Below the pieces are notes generated by a model that saw only the letters and a program-made list of their open reading frames with translations, did not search any database and was not told the DNA's origin. From the NCBI RefSeq assembly GCF_017430385.1, contig NZ_JAFRNB010000185.1, positions 1 through 64,000 of the forward strand: a stretch of DNA of 64,000 nt, given 5' to 3'. Positions 36,132 through 44,538 of this stretch are shown here, piece after piece (position 1 is the first letter of the stretch; every line of letters begins with the position of its first letter). This DNA is from Treponema sp. (lineage in GTDB: Bacteria; Spirochaetota; Spirochaetia; Treponematales; Treponemataceae). The translations under genes were made by a program, and so were the position numbers.

Positions 36132-36368
36132 TTACTGTTCCTGAACGACCTCAGAAACTTCCGGGCATGCGTCTTTGAGGTAACGCTCTACGCCCATTTT
36201 GAGGGTCATAAGTGCCATCGGGCAGCTGCCACATGCTCCTGTGAGGCGCAAGTGAACGCGGTTCTGCTCGTCGATTGAAACGAATTCCATATCGCCGCCG
36301 TCGGCCTGAAGCTGCGGGCGGAACATATCAAGTGCTTCCTTTACGGTAGCTTCCTGTTCTTTTGTCAT
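36132..36368 (-). CDS. NifU-like Fe-S scaffold protein (C-terminal domain type)
   Basis: 78 residues, only the Nfu domain. It has RPQLQADGGDMEFVSID and the cluster-binding Cys pair in GACGSCPMALMTLKMGVE. It carries or transfers [4Fe-4S] clusters to target enzymes. A single-domain Nfu is common in anaerobes; nearby radical SAM enzymes are possible clients (inference). AAGGAG precedes the ATG. Confidence 0.92.
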   Translation of the reverse strand: MTKEQEATVKEALDMFRPQLQADGGDMEFVSIDEQNRVHLRLTGACGSCPMALMTLKMGVERYLKDACPEVSEVVQEQ

Positions 36369-36455
36369 AAATTGCTCCTTGAAACCATTATATCATCTTT
36401 TTTATTCTTATGGAATTTAGTATAATCTTAAAATCTAATCAAAAAGGAATATATT

Positions 36456-37328
36456 ATGGAAAAACTCAGAGTATTATTAGCAAAAGGCAGAATTTACGAA
36501 TCAGTCTATGAACTTTTGAGCGATGTTGGCATTTCCCTCAAACTTGCAGAACGAACTTACTTCCCAAGCACTAATCAGGACGACTTGGCTTTTCAGGTCG
36601 TTAAACCTCAGATTGCAAGCGCACTTTTGGCCTCAAACAAAGCCGATGTCGGATTCTCAGGAAAGGACTGGGTTTATGAAAACGGCGTTCAGTATGAAGT
36701 CGAAGAAATCATGGACTTGGGATTTGACCCGGTTCGAATCGTAGCGGCTGTTCCGAACACAGTTGATTTCGACGCTCTCATCAAAAAGCCGGTTACAATC
36801 GCAACAGAATATCAGACCCTCAGCAAAAAATGGGTCGAAGAAAAAAAGATTGACGGAAAAATTTTCCGAACTTGGGGTACAAGCGAAGGCTTCGTTCAGG
36901 ACAACGAGGATTCTCTCGCACAGATTTTGATTGACAACACTTCGACAGGCTCAAGCTTGCGTGCAAACAACCTCAAAATCGTCGATACGCTCATGACTTC
37001 TTCAACAAGAATGTACGCTTCCAAAGAAGCACTCAAAGACCCGGAGAAAAAGCAGAAAATCATGGAGCTTAAAATGCTCTTCGAGTCAGTTTTGAACGCT
37101 CGTGGTCGCGTAATGCTTGAAATGAACGTTGCAAAGGACAAGTTCGACGGCCTTATCAAGGCTCTTCCATCAATGAAAAGCCCGACTGTCAGCCCGCTCT
37201 TCGGTGACGACGGCTACGCAGTAAAAATCGCTGTCAAAAAGAGCGAAGTTCCAACCCTGCTTCCAAAATTGCAGGCACTCGGTGCAACGGACATCCTGGA
37301 ATACGCGCTGCGTAAGGTTGTGAGATAA
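36456..37328 (+). CDS. hisG: ATP phosphoribosyltransferase, long form
   Basis: 290 residues, the length of HisG-L, which has its own C-terminal regulatory ACT-like domain and does not need HisZ. It starts histidine synthesis from ATP and PRPP. Visible blocks are the N-terminal RVLLAKGRI, DVGFSGKDWVYENG and the PRPP loop DNTSTGSSLRANNLKI (~163-178). The C-terminal domain (~215-290) includes MLEMNVAKDKFDGLIKALP and ends ATDILEYALRKVVR. hisB follows downstream, but an element with a GxxExxY gene has come between them. Confidence 0.93.
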   Translation: MEKLRVLLAKGRIYESVYELLSDVGISLKLAERTYFPSTNQDDLAFQVVKPQIASALLASNKADVGFSGKDWVYENGVQYEVEEIMDLGFDPVRIVAAVPNTVDFDALIKKPVTIATEYQTLSKKWVEEKKIDGKIFRTWGTSEGFVQDNEDSLAQILIDNTSTGSSLRANNLKIVDTLMTSSTRMYASKEALKDPEKKQKIMELKMLFESVLNARGRVMLEMNVAKDKFDGLIKALPSMKSPTVSPLFGDDGYAVKIAVKKSEVPTLLPKLQALGATDILEYALRKVVR

Positions 37329-37333
37329 AAAAA

Positions 37334-37368
37334 TTCCTCACAGAGCTTTGGAGGCCACAGAGAGAATT
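37334..37368. repeat. Left CACAGAG end of the GxxExxY element
   Basis: TTCCTCACAGAG, then CCACAGAGAGAATTTTT: the same layout as the left end of the gene-less element at 32041. It is in inverted orientation to the CTCTGTGAGGAA arrays at 37828-37950 on the other side of the gene. Confidence 0.8.
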
Positions 37369-37386
37369 TTTGTGTAGGAGAGATGT

Positions 37387-37782
37387 TTGACAGAAACAGA
37401 ACTTAATGAATTAACAGAAAAAATCATTGGTGTTGCGATAAAAGTTCATAAAGAACTTGGTCCTGGCCTTTTGGAAAAGGTTTATCAGCGATGCTTAAAA
37501 ATTGCTCTTGAGGAAGAAGGGCTGCATGTTGATTCAGAAGTGCCTGTTGAAGTTATTTTTCATGGCAAGAAAGTTGCTGATGAAGCTCTAAGAATTGACT
37601 TGCTTGTAGAAAATCAAATCGTTCTGGAACTGAAATCAGCATCAAAACTAACAGACTTGTATCAAAAACAACTTGGTACATGTCTAAAATTGGCGAAGAA
37701 ACCGTGTGGCTTACTGATAAATTTTAATGAAGTTTTGTTGAAAAACGGAATTAAAAGAGTCAAAAACGGATACTTAAAATAG
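37387..37782 (+). CDS. GxxExxY family protein (PD-(D/E)XK nuclease-like)
   Basis: 131 residues. The name-giving motif is GPGLLEKVYQRCL (Gly-x-x-Glu-x-x-Tyr, ~28-40), preceded by IGVAIKVHKELG. The second half carries the nuclease-like core: RIDLLVENQIVLELKSA, with Asp and a Glu-x-Lys (ELK) as expected for PD-(D/E)XK folds, and the tail CGLLINFNEVLLKNGIKRV. The function is unproven. The start is TTG at 37387, set by AGGAGA 7 bp before; an ATG at 37383 is out of frame. The gene lies between CACAGAG/CTCTGTG repeat arrays and separates hisG from hisB, like cargo of a mobile element. Confidence 0.88.
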   Translation: MTETELNELTEKIIGVAIKVHKELGPGLLEKVYQRCLKIALEEEGLHVDSEVPVEVIFHGKKVADEALRIDLLVENQIVLELKSASKLTDLYQKQLGTCLKLAKKPCGLLINFNEVLLKNGIKRVKNGYLK

Positions 37783-37950
37783 CAGGCGGCGGGACTGGCG
37801 CAAGGAACTTACCTAAACTTAAAGCACTCTGTGCCCTCTGTGCCCTCTGTGAGGAAAATAAAAAATGCATATTGAACAGGCGGCGGGACTGGCGCAAGGA
37901 ACTTACCTAAACTTAAAGCACTCTGTGCCCTCTGTGCTCTCTGTGAGGAA
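37783..37950. repeat. Duplicated right end of the GxxExxY element (94-bp period)
   Basis: A 74-bp unit (CAGGCGGCGGGACTGG ... CTCTGTGAGGAA) occurs at 37783-37856 and again at 37877-37950 with one visible base change. Each unit ends with three CTCTGTG-type blocks. The second ends in GAGGAATTTAATAATG, which is the ribosome site and start codon of hisB. Confidence 0.92.
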
Positions 37951-37957
37951 TTTAATA

Positions 37958-38572
37958 ATGCGAACTGCTACAATCGAACGAATTACTGGCGAGACTCAGA
38001 TTTCGCTTACTCTTAATCTTGATGGTACAGGAAAGTGCAGCGTGGAGAATCCGATTGGGTTCTTTGACCACTTGCTTCGCTCTTTCTGTAAGCACGGACT
38101 TTTTGATTTGTCCGGCTCAATCAAGGGCGATTTGAACGTAGACCAGCACCATACAATAGAAGATACCGGTATCGTTTTGGGCATGTGCTTTGCAAAAGCC
38201 CTCGGCGACTGCGCCGGTATTTACCGAAGCGGCTCTTTCCTCTACCCCATGGACGAAAGTTTGCTCCGTGCGGCAGTTGATTTTGGCGGGCGTCCCTTCC
38301 TTGTCTGCAATGCAGAACTTTCAAATATTCCTCTCGTGAGCGTACAGGACGGAAAGCAGGGCACTTTCCAGACAGATTGCTTTGACGATTTCTGGAACGG
38401 CTTTGTTCAGGCGACAAAATGCAACCTGCATCTCGACACTTTGCGGGGCCGCAGCGATCATCACAAAATGGAGGGCTTGTTCAAGGCGGCTGCCCGTGCA
38501 ATCCGAAGTGCGGTTGAAATTGACCCTCGGCGTAACGGTGAAGTTCCAAGCACAAAAGGCGTTATTGTATAA
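37958..38572 (+). CDS. hisB: Imidazoleglycerol-phosphate dehydratase
   Basis: 204 residues from ATG 37958, the usual length of the single-domain enzyme. It dehydrates IGP in histidine synthesis. The metal-binding motifs are GFFDHLL, DQHHTIED (~61-68) and RSDHHKMEG (~165-173). The frame stays open upstream to ATG 37865, but that stretch is repeat-derived and adds 31 residues foreign to the family, so 37958 is chosen. GAGGAA before it comes from the CTCTGTG repeat. Expression may depend on read-through from hisG or on a promoter in the element. Confidence 0.93.
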   Translation: MRTATIERITGETQISLTLNLDGTGKCSVENPIGFFDHLLRSFCKHGLFDLSGSIKGDLNVDQHHTIEDTGIVLGMCFAKALGDCAGIYRSGSFLYPMDESLLRAAVDFGGRPFLVCNAELSNIPLVSVQDGKQGTFQTDCFDDFWNGFVQATKCNLHLDTLRGRSDHHKMEGLFKAAARAIRSAVEIDPRRNGEVPSTKGVIV

Positions 38573-38664
38573 AAATTAAAAATAACTTTAAATAAAACTA
38601 GCTTTTTTCTTAAAAATAGGTTAAAATAGTCATATAATCCCCATAGCAAAACTTGGCAGGGCGG

Positions 38665-38715
38665 GCAAGTTTTCTCCGCTGGCGAAAACTTGCATTTTCG
38701 TTGCTTCCATGCAAC
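38665..38715 (-). repeat. GGA-loop hairpin element, partial copy
   Basis: Hairpin GCAAGTTTT/AAAACTTGC (38665-38693), then on the - strand a GTTGCATGGAAGCAAC hairpin (38700-38715) with CATGGA at its tip. It belongs to the same family as the copies at 41667, 42961, 45713, 50337, 55858 and 59478. Confidence 0.65.
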
Positions 38716-38747
38716 GCCACTAACGCTGAGTTTTTACAGGAGTTTCT

Positions 38748-40955
38748 ATGACACAAAAGACCAAAGCCAGTGGCGGTTTCAAAAGTATTCGCACTCAGCT
38801 TGTACTTACAATCGGCCTTTTCCTGCTTGTGCTCCTTGCACTTTGCTCTGTATTCATTTTGAGCAATGTTTCCAGCCGGTTCCGCAATATTTCCGACAAT
38901 TATCTTCATGAAATGGCTTCTTACTATTCCGAAACAACGAAGTCGATTATTGCACATGAATATGCCACTTGCAGCGCGCTCAAAACTGTCGTCGAGCAGG
39001 TAGAAAATGTTCCTCCTGCCCAGCGGCGTGATTTTGTGAACGCTATTTTAAAACAGGCTCTAATCGCCAACGAAAATTTTGTTGATACCTGGGTAGTTTA
39101 CGAGCCGAACGCATTGGACGGCCTTGATTCTCAGTATGCGAACACTGAAAATCACGATTCCACAGGTCGTTTCATTCCTTATTGGACAAAAGTTGGCTCT
39201 ACGATTGAATGTACACCTCTCACTGATTACGAAAATGGCTTTTGGTATGTAAATCCGCTTAAAAGTCCTACAGGAATTCTAATTGACCCGAATCCCTACG
39301 AAATTGGCGGCAAAACAATCTGGGTTTGTGGAGTCGCATTTCCGATTCACTCTAAGAATGGTAAACCAATCGGTGTAATTGGTCTTGATATGTCACTTGA
39401 CACTCTTTCTTCACTTCTTAAGCAGGTCAAAGTCTATGATTCCGGCTATCTCTCGCTCATTTCCGATTCGGGGCTTCTTGCGGTTGATTATGACACGGAG
39501 AACGAAGGTCAGAATCTTGCTGCTTATACTGATTCTTCGACGGGCCCTCTATTTCAGTCCAGCAAATCTTCTCTCCAGCCTTTTGGCATGACTGTTAAAG
39601 AAAAAGACGAGAGTGTCTACAAATATTATCAGCCATTTAAAGTTGAAGATGCAAAAGAAGTCTGGTTCCTTGGTCTTAATGCGAAAGAATCAGAAATCAC
39701 GGCGGCAGCAAAGGCTGTTTTCTTCATTTCGACGGTTGCCTTTGTCCTCACCGCTCTTGTAATTCTTTTTGTTCTCTTCCTGATTATTCAGGGCGTTGTC
39801 AAAGAAATGAACAAAGGTGTCTCTGCAATGCAGAATATCGCGCAGGGAGACGGTGATTTGACTGTCCGCATGGAGGTTAAGACCGACAATGAGCTTGGAA
39901 AAATGTACAAATTCTTCAATCTTACCATTGAAAAGATTCAGAATTCCATTGCGCAGGTCAAAGAGGCTGCGGGAAATCTTACGGAGCAGGGGTCTGCTCT
40001 CGGAGACAGTATGAATGATACGGCCGCAAGTGCCAACGAGATAACTGCGAATATCGATTCCGTAAACAAGCAGGTTCAGCAGCAGGGGCGTAATGTTCAT
40101 GAAGCCCAGGAATCTCTCGGTTCAATCAACAGCAGCGTAAGTGAGCTTGTATCTAACATTCAGAGTCAGAGTTCAAGCGTTGTAGAGTCTTCTTCTGCAA
40201 TCGAAGAAATGGTTGCTAATATCCGTTCCGTAACAGGAATCCTTGAGAAGAACGGCATTACAATCAAATCTCTTGAAAATTCTTCTGAATCGGGTAGGGT
40301 TAGTATAAACAACTCGGTTGAGGCAATCAAAAAGATTCAGGAACAGTCGGGAACCCTTCTTGAAGCAAGTAAAATCATTCAGGCAATTGCGAGTCAGACA
40401 AACATGCTTGCTATGAACGCAGCGATTGAGGCGGCTCATGCCGGTGAAAGCGGCAAAGGTTTCTCCGTTGTTGCCGATGAAATTCGTAAACTTGCGGAAG
40501 ATTCAAACAAGCAGGGAAAAAACATTACAAACAACCTCAAAGTTGTTCTTGCAAGCGTCAAGGAAGTCACAGATTCTTCTGAGCAGCTGCAGAATCAGTT
40601 CAACGAAATATATGAGCTGACTCAGGCTGTTGCCCGGCAGGAACTCACGATTATGAATGCAATGCACGAGCAGTCCGAAGGTGGCGAGCAGATTCTTGAG
40701 GCAATCAAGCAGATTCAGGATGTAACGGCGAGCGTAAAGGGTTCCAGCGATGCAATGGAAGATGCCACTAAGGAAGCAAATGTGAAAATGGATAATCTTA
40801 TGCGTCTCACCGAAGAAATTACGGCCAGCATGGATGAAATGTCAATCGGTATTGAGTCAATTAACAATTCAATCAATGCCGTCAACGATATGACCCATAA
40901 AAATACCCAGAGTATCGAGTCTCTTGGTGAGGCTGTGAGCAAATTTAAGGTATAG
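38748..40955 (+). CDS. Methyl-accepting chemotaxis protein with dCache sensor
   Basis: 735 residues. Membrane helices at ~20-45 and ~325-350 enclose a periplasmic dCache sensor, with [14 protein letters not shown] and [16 protein letters not shown] as typical Cache strands. A HAMP region follows (~350-405, [20 protein letters not shown]), then the signalling coiled coil with the conserved tip [20 protein letters not shown] and [16 protein letters not shown] (~550-590). It would steer flagellar motility through CheA/CheW. No C-terminal CheR-tether pentapeptide is present (ends AVSKFKV). The ligand is not predictable. Confidence 0.95.
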   Translation: MTQKTKASGGFKSIRTQLVLTIGLFLLVLLALCSVFILSNVSSRFRNISDNYLHEMASYYSETTKSIIAHEYATCSALKTVVEQVENVPPAQRRDFVNAILKQALIANENFVDTWVVYEPNALDGLDSQYANTENHDSTGRFIPYWTKVGSTIECTPLTDYENGFWYVNPLKSPTGILIDPNPYEIGGKTIWVCGVAFPIHSKNGKPIGVIGLDMSLDTLSSLLKQVKVYDSGYLSLISDSGLLAVDYDTENEGQNLAAYTDSSTGPLFQSSKSSLQPFGMTVKEKDESVYKYYQPFKVEDAKEVWFLGLNAKESEITAAAKAVFFISTVAFVLTALVILFVLFLIIQGVVKEMNKGVSAMQNIAQGDGDLTVRMEVKTDNELGKMYKFFNLTIEKIQNSIAQVKEAAGNLTEQGSALGDSMNDTAASANEITANIDSVNKQVQQQGRNVHEAQESLGSINSSVSELVSNIQSQSSSVVESSSAIEEMVANIRSVTGILEKNGITIKSLENSSESGRVSINNSVEAIKKIQEQSGTLLEASKIIQAIASQTNMLAMNAAIEAAHAGESGKGFSVVADEIRKLAEDSNKQGKNITNNLKVVLASVKEVTDSSEQLQNQFNEIYELTQAVARQELTIMNAMHEQSEGGEQILEAIKQIQDVTASVKGSSDAMEDATKEANVKMDNLMRLTEEITASMDEMSIGIESINNSINAVNDMTHKNTQSIESLGEAVSKFKV

Positions 40956-41017
40956 TGAAATTTCGAAAAATTTTCTTCTGCTGATATTTTCTGATTTCCC
41001 ATGACTTTTTTCAAAAG

Positions 41018-41052
41018 CAGTCCTGTGTATTTGATTATACAGGACTGTTTTT
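41018..41052 (+). terminator. Terminator after the chemoreceptor gene
   Basis: CAGTCCTGT/ACAGGACTG stem with a 12-nt loop and five T after it. Confidence 0.88.
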
Positions 41053-41173
41053 ATTCTCCTTTCTAATGATATACTTTTCAAATAAAGAACAATAAATTAA
41101 AATAAAATATGGGAATTCCTGAAAAGCTCAGTTTTTCGAAGTTTCCATAAGTCAACATATCAGAGGTAAAAGT

Positions 41174-41668
41174 ATGGACGGTAAAGAAGAAATTTTGGAT
41201 TTGCTGCGTGAGAATGCGCGTCTGGCCGTTGAAGACATTTCGGCGATGACAAAAAAATCCGCCGATGAGGTAAAGGCTATCATCAAAAGTCTTGAAGACG
41301 AAGGAATTATCTTAAAATACGCCGCCATCGTTAACCCGGAAAAAGATATTAATACAAAGGACAAGGTTCGTGCTGAAATTGAAATCCAGTGCCAGCCTGA
41401 GCGTGAGCACGGTTTTGATGCTCTTGCCGAGCGAATCTACCGCTTCCCGCAGGTCAAGTCGCTTTACCTTATGAGCGGCGGCTATGATTTGAAGGTCGTG
41501 ATTGAAGGCGATGATTTGCGTGAAGTGGCTCTTTTTGTGGCTCAAAAGCTTTCAACTTTGGAAGGAGTTCGCTCAACAAAGACCCACTTCCTGCTCAAAA
41601 CATACAAAGAAAACGACGTTCTCTATGTAGAGGACGAAAGCGACCGCCGTGAAGGAGTGATGGCTTGA
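41174..41668 (+). CDS. Lrp/AsnC family transcriptional regulator
   Basis: 164 residues. The N-terminal helix-turn-helix (~5-50) holds EEILDLLRENARLAVEDISA and ADEVKAIIKSLEDEGIILKYAAIV. The C-terminal ligand-binding RAM domain (~65-150) has ALAERIYRFPQVKSLYLMSGGYDLKVVIEG. Lrp-type proteins sense amino acids as octamers. It is followed by an aminotransferase gene on the same strand, after a hairpin element, so the two are probably functionally linked. AGAGGT precedes the ATG. Confidence 0.92.
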   Translation: MDGKEEILDLLRENARLAVEDISAMTKKSADEVKAIIKSLEDEGIILKYAAIVNPEKDINTKDKVRAEIEIQCQPEREHGFDALAERIYRFPQVKSLYLMSGGYDLKVVIEGDDLREVALFVAQKLSTLEGVRSTKTHFLLKTYKENDVLYVEDESDRREGVMA

Positions 41669-41768
41669 AACAAAAAATACATCCATGTATTTTTTGTTTC
41701 TGACGAGTTTTCCAAGCGAAAACTCGCAGATGAATTTTGCTGTATAATGACGCGGCGTCCATGCCGCT
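41667..41768 (-). repeat. GGA-loop triple-hairpin element (between lrp-like and aminotransferase genes)
   Basis: Three hairpins. GAAACAAAAAATACAT is paired with its complement around a CC/GG tip (41667-41700, - strand ACATGGATGT). CGAGTTTT/AAAACTCG follows at 41704-41726. GCGGCgtccatGCCGC is at 41753-41768 (- strand GCATGGACGC). It lies just before the aminotransferase start, so it would be in that gene's 5' leader on the + strand. Confidence 0.8.
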
Positions 41769-41786
41769 AATTGGAGATATATAAAA

Positions 41787-42956
41787 TTGAACACTCGAGA
41801 AGATAGATTATCAAAATCAATGCAGAATATTCCGCCGTCGGGCATCCGTAAGTTTTTTGAGATGCTGATTGGTCATGACGATGTAATTTCGCTTTCGGTT
41901 GGTGAGCCGGATTTCCCGACTCCGTGGGTTATCCGCGAGGAAGCTTACTATCATCTTGAAAAGGGACACACTTCCTACACTTCAAACTGGGGCTTGATTG
42001 AACTTCGTGAAGAAATCGCCAAATACATGGAGCGATACAACCTTTACTACAACCCAAAGAATGAAATTTTGATTACGGTTGGTGCGAGTGAGGGCGTTGA
42101 TGCCGTTCTTCGTGCAATCTTGAACCCTGGTGACGAGATTATTGTCGTTCAGCCTTGCTATGTAAACTACACTCCGCTTGCTGAGCTTACGGGCGCAAAA
42201 GTCGTTCCAATCGACACGAGCGTAAACGGTTTTTACCCCACAGCCGAACAGATTGAAAAGGCAATCACTCCAAAAACTAAGTGCGTGATGATGTGCTCTC
42301 CGAACAATCCAACGGGCACGATGATTCCAAAAGCTGAGCTTGAAAAAATCGCAAAAGTCGTCGTTAAAAATCAAATCTGGTGTATTTCCGATGAAATTTA
42401 CTGCGAGCTTGCTTATGATGGGGCTGAGCATGTTTCTGTAGGCTCTTTCCCGGACATGAAGGACTACACAATCATCCTCAACGGCTTCTCAAAATCTTTC
42501 GCAATGACAGGATGGCGAATCGGCTACATCGCGGCCCCTGCAGAAGTTCTTGCTCAGATTGTAAAACTTCACGGCTACAACACAATCTGTGCTCCGATTT
42601 TCAGCCAGTACGCGGCTGTCGAAGGTTTGCGCCACGGCTGGAAGGATGTCGAAAAAATGAGAGTCAGCTATCAGCAGCGACGAAATCTCATGTACAAGGC
42701 TTTCTGTGACATGGGGCTTGAAGTTCCTGAGCCGACGGGTGCGTTCTACATGTTCCCGAGCATCAAAAATCTCGGTATTTCCAGCGAAGAATTTGCCACC
42801 CAGCTTTTCCAGAAGCACAATGTCGCTGTCGTTCCTGGTAGCGTCTTCGGCTTGGGCGGCGAAGGCCATATCCGCTGCTGTTATGCCACCGCAATCGACA
42901 AAATGAAGACTGCTCTCGACAGAATCGCTGAGTTTGTCGAAGAATTAAGGAAATAG
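41787..42956 (+). CDS. Class I/II pyridoxal-phosphate aminotransferase
   Basis: 389 residues. Marks are SLSVGEPDFPTP at the N-terminus, TSYTSNWGLIELREEIA, the Asn-Pro-Thr-Gly segment MCSPNNPTGTMIP, SDEIYCELAYDG, and the PLP lysine in NGFSKSFAMTGWRIGY (~residue 235). It moves amino groups between amino acids and 2-oxoacids, probably an aspartate/alanine or aromatic type. The start is TTG at 41787, supported by GGAG 10 bp upstream; the next in-frame ATG would cut off 11 residues. It lies downstream of the Lrp-type regulator. Confidence 0.93.
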   Translation: MNTREDRLSKSMQNIPPSGIRKFFEMLIGHDDVISLSVGEPDFPTPWVIREEAYYHLEKGHTSYTSNWGLIELREEIAKYMERYNLYYNPKNEILITVGASEGVDAVLRAILNPGDEIIVVQPCYVNYTPLAELTGAKVVPIDTSVNGFYPTAEQIEKAITPKTKCVMMCSPNNPTGTMIPKAELEKIAKVVVKNQIWCISDEIYCELAYDGAEHVSVGSFPDMKDYTIILNGFSKSFAMTGWRIGYIAAPAEVLAQIVKLHGYNTICAPIFSQYAAVEGLRHGWKDVEKMRVSYQQRRNLMYKAFCDMGLEVPEPTGAFYMFPSIKNLGISSEEFATQLFQKHNVAVVPGSVFGLGGEGHIRCCYATAIDKMKTALDRIAEFVEELRK

Positions 42957-42960
42957 AACT

Positions 42961-43049
42961 CCCGCATGGATGCGGGATAAAAGCAAAGAGAGAATTTTCT
43001 GTAAAGAAAATTCTCGTACGAATCAAGAAATCCACGGATGGATTTCTTG
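42961..43049 (+). repeat. GGA-loop triple-hairpin element, complete copy
   Basis: CCCGCATGGATGCGGG (42961-42976), GAGAATTTTCT/AGAAAATTCTC (42990-43015), and an 11-bp stem around CGGA (43024-43049, CCACGGATGG at the tip). It begins 4 bp after the aminotransferase stop. Confidence 0.85.
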
Positions 43050-43080
43050 TTCGCAGAGTTCGTTGAGGAGCTTAGGGGTA

Positions 43081-43165
43081 CGGGGGCAAAGCCCCTGTAG
43101 AGAGGGTAGCGGAAAAGCTCTGCTTTGGAGCGAGGGGGAGACTTCCCCCTTTAATTTTCCATTTT
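43081..43165 (+). repeat. GGTAGCGGAAAA-family GC-rich repeat with terminator-like end
   Basis: GGGGCAAAGCCCC, GAGGGTAGCGGAAAAGC, then AGGGGG/CCCCCT hairpin (43133-43150) followed by TTAATTTT. It lies between the triple-hairpin element and the TPR gene. Confidence 0.75.
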
Positions 43166-43209
43166 CCACTTTCAGTTTTCCGCTTTTTCTGCCGATAATT
43201 AAAGAAGAT

Positions 43210-44538
43210 ATGAGTACTTTAATTGCTGTTGTTATTATTACGGCTTTTGCTGCGATTGTTCTCTCATTCGCGACCCGAAAAAAGTCTGGTAAAAAGGGGA
43301 AGCAGAAGTCTCGCGCCCAAATTTTGAAGGAATCTACTCGAAAACTTGCTCAGGATCCTCACAACCCGGATGCTCTCATGGCTTTGGGCGATTTATATTA
43401 CAACGAACGAGCATGGGATAAGGCTTATCCGATTTATGAGACTCAGATGAGCGTGGCTCCAGCTCACAAAGAAATTGATATTTTTCGGGCGGCTTTGAGG
43501 CAGGGAATTTGTGCAGTAAAACTTGAAAAAATTCCCGAGGCATTCAAAGGACTGAGCGCAGCTGTTCAGATTAATCCGAATGATTTTGAAGTAAACTATT
43601 ATCTTGGCCTGGCTTTTTATAAAAACAACGAGTTTGAAAAGGCCGTGCCGAGATTTAAAAGAGTTGTCACAGTAAAACCTGAGGCGACGGGCATAGCATC
43701 ACCTCTCGGTCTTTCTCTTTATAAAGCAAAGCATTACAAGGAAAGTCTTCCGTATCTCAAACGCGCTTTGGATGAAAATCCTGAGAACAAAGAGGCTCTT
43801 TTTGCGATGGCCGATGGCATGAACGAAAGCGGCTACGGTGAAAAGGCTATGAAGGTCTTTATGCATCTTCGTCCTGATCCAGAATTTGGTGCAAAGGCTT
43901 GTCTTGCGGCCGGTATGTACCATCTGAAGCTTGGTGAGGCTGACAAGGCCATTCAGGATTTTGAGATTGGCCTCAAGCATCAGAATGCGGCTCCAGAAAT
44001 TGCGATTGAGACCCGCTATCGTCTTGCATTGGCTTATTTTGCTCAGAAAACAATCGGCAAGGGCATAGAATGTTTGCAGGCTATTCAGGCCATAAATCCT
44101 CAGTACAAGGATGTTCCGCAGCTTCTTGCACGCTATTCCGAGCTTAACCAGAACCAGAATTTGCAGACTTATCTTATGGCCGGTTCGAGCGATTATGTTG
44201 CGCTCTGCCGAAAAATCGTCTTGAAGTTTTATCAGAAGGCTGTCACAAAAATCGTTGATATTTCGGTCAAGCCTGAAAACATCGAGATTTTGGTCAGCGT
44301 TGAATTTATCCGTTCGGAAGAGACCCATATTTTCAGATTCTATAGGACTACAGGTGCGGTTGCTGATTTGTATGTCCGCGAGTTCCATTCTCGTGTTACG
44401 GAAGCAAAGGCCGACAAGGGCGTGTGCATTACGGCGGGCTTGTTCAGTGAGGAAGGCCGCAAATACGCAGAAGGCCGCCCTATCGATTTGGTAGATAAGA
44501 ACGGCCTCATTAAGATTTTGAAAAAGATTGATTCTTAG
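43210..44538 (+). CDS. Membrane-anchored TPR-repeat protein
   Basis: 442 residues from ATG 43210; the frame is open further upstream, but that part is repeat DNA. The N-terminal helix STLIAVVIITAFAAIVLSFA anchors it, followed by a Lys/Arg-rich linker. Residues ~45-300 carry about six TPR units, for example NPDALMALGDLYYNERAWDK, FEVNYYLGLAFYKNNEFEKA and GMYHLKLGEADKAIQDFEIG. The C-terminal ~100 residues (VDISVKPENIEILVSVEFIR) form a separate domain, perhaps restriction-endonuclease-like. It likely scaffolds a protein complex at the membrane. The stop overlaps the convergent acyltransferase gene by 4 bp. Confidence 0.85.
   Translation: MSTLIAVVIITAFAAIVLSFATRKKSGKKGKQKSRAQILKESTRKLAQDPHNPDALMALGDLYYNERAWDKAYPIYETQMSVAPAHKEIDIFRAALRQGICAVKLEKIPEAFKGLSAAVQINPNDFEVNYYLGLAFYKNNEFEKAVPRFKRVVTVKPEATGIASPLGLSLYKAKHYKESLPYLKRALDENPENKEALFAMADGMNESGYGEKAMKVFMHLRPDPEFGAKACLAAGMYHLKLGEADKAIQDFEIGLKHQNAAPEIAIETRYRLALAYFAQKTIGKGIECLQAIQAINPQYKDVPQLLARYSELNQNQNLQTYLMAGSSDYVALCRKIVLKFYQKAVTKIVDISVKPENIEILVSVEFIRSEETHIFRFYRTTGAVADLYVREFHSRVTEAKADKGVCITAGLFSEEGRKYAEGRPIDLVDKNGLIKILKKIDS

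Noticed and set aside
37865..37957. N-terminal extension of hisB from ATG 37865
   Set aside because: The 31 extra residues are translated repeat DNA; HisB proteins begin near MRTATIERITGET, and GAGGAA precedes the ATG at 37958.
38633..38638. TATAAT as promoter of the chemoreceptor gene
   Set aside because: The -10 is perfect but no convincing -35 lies 16-18 bp upstream and a hairpin element lies between it and the gene; left unassigned.
42970..43209. 80-residue N-terminal extension of the TPR protein
   Set aside because: It covers a hairpin element and a GC-rich repeat; the hydrophobic anchor begins at ATG 43210.
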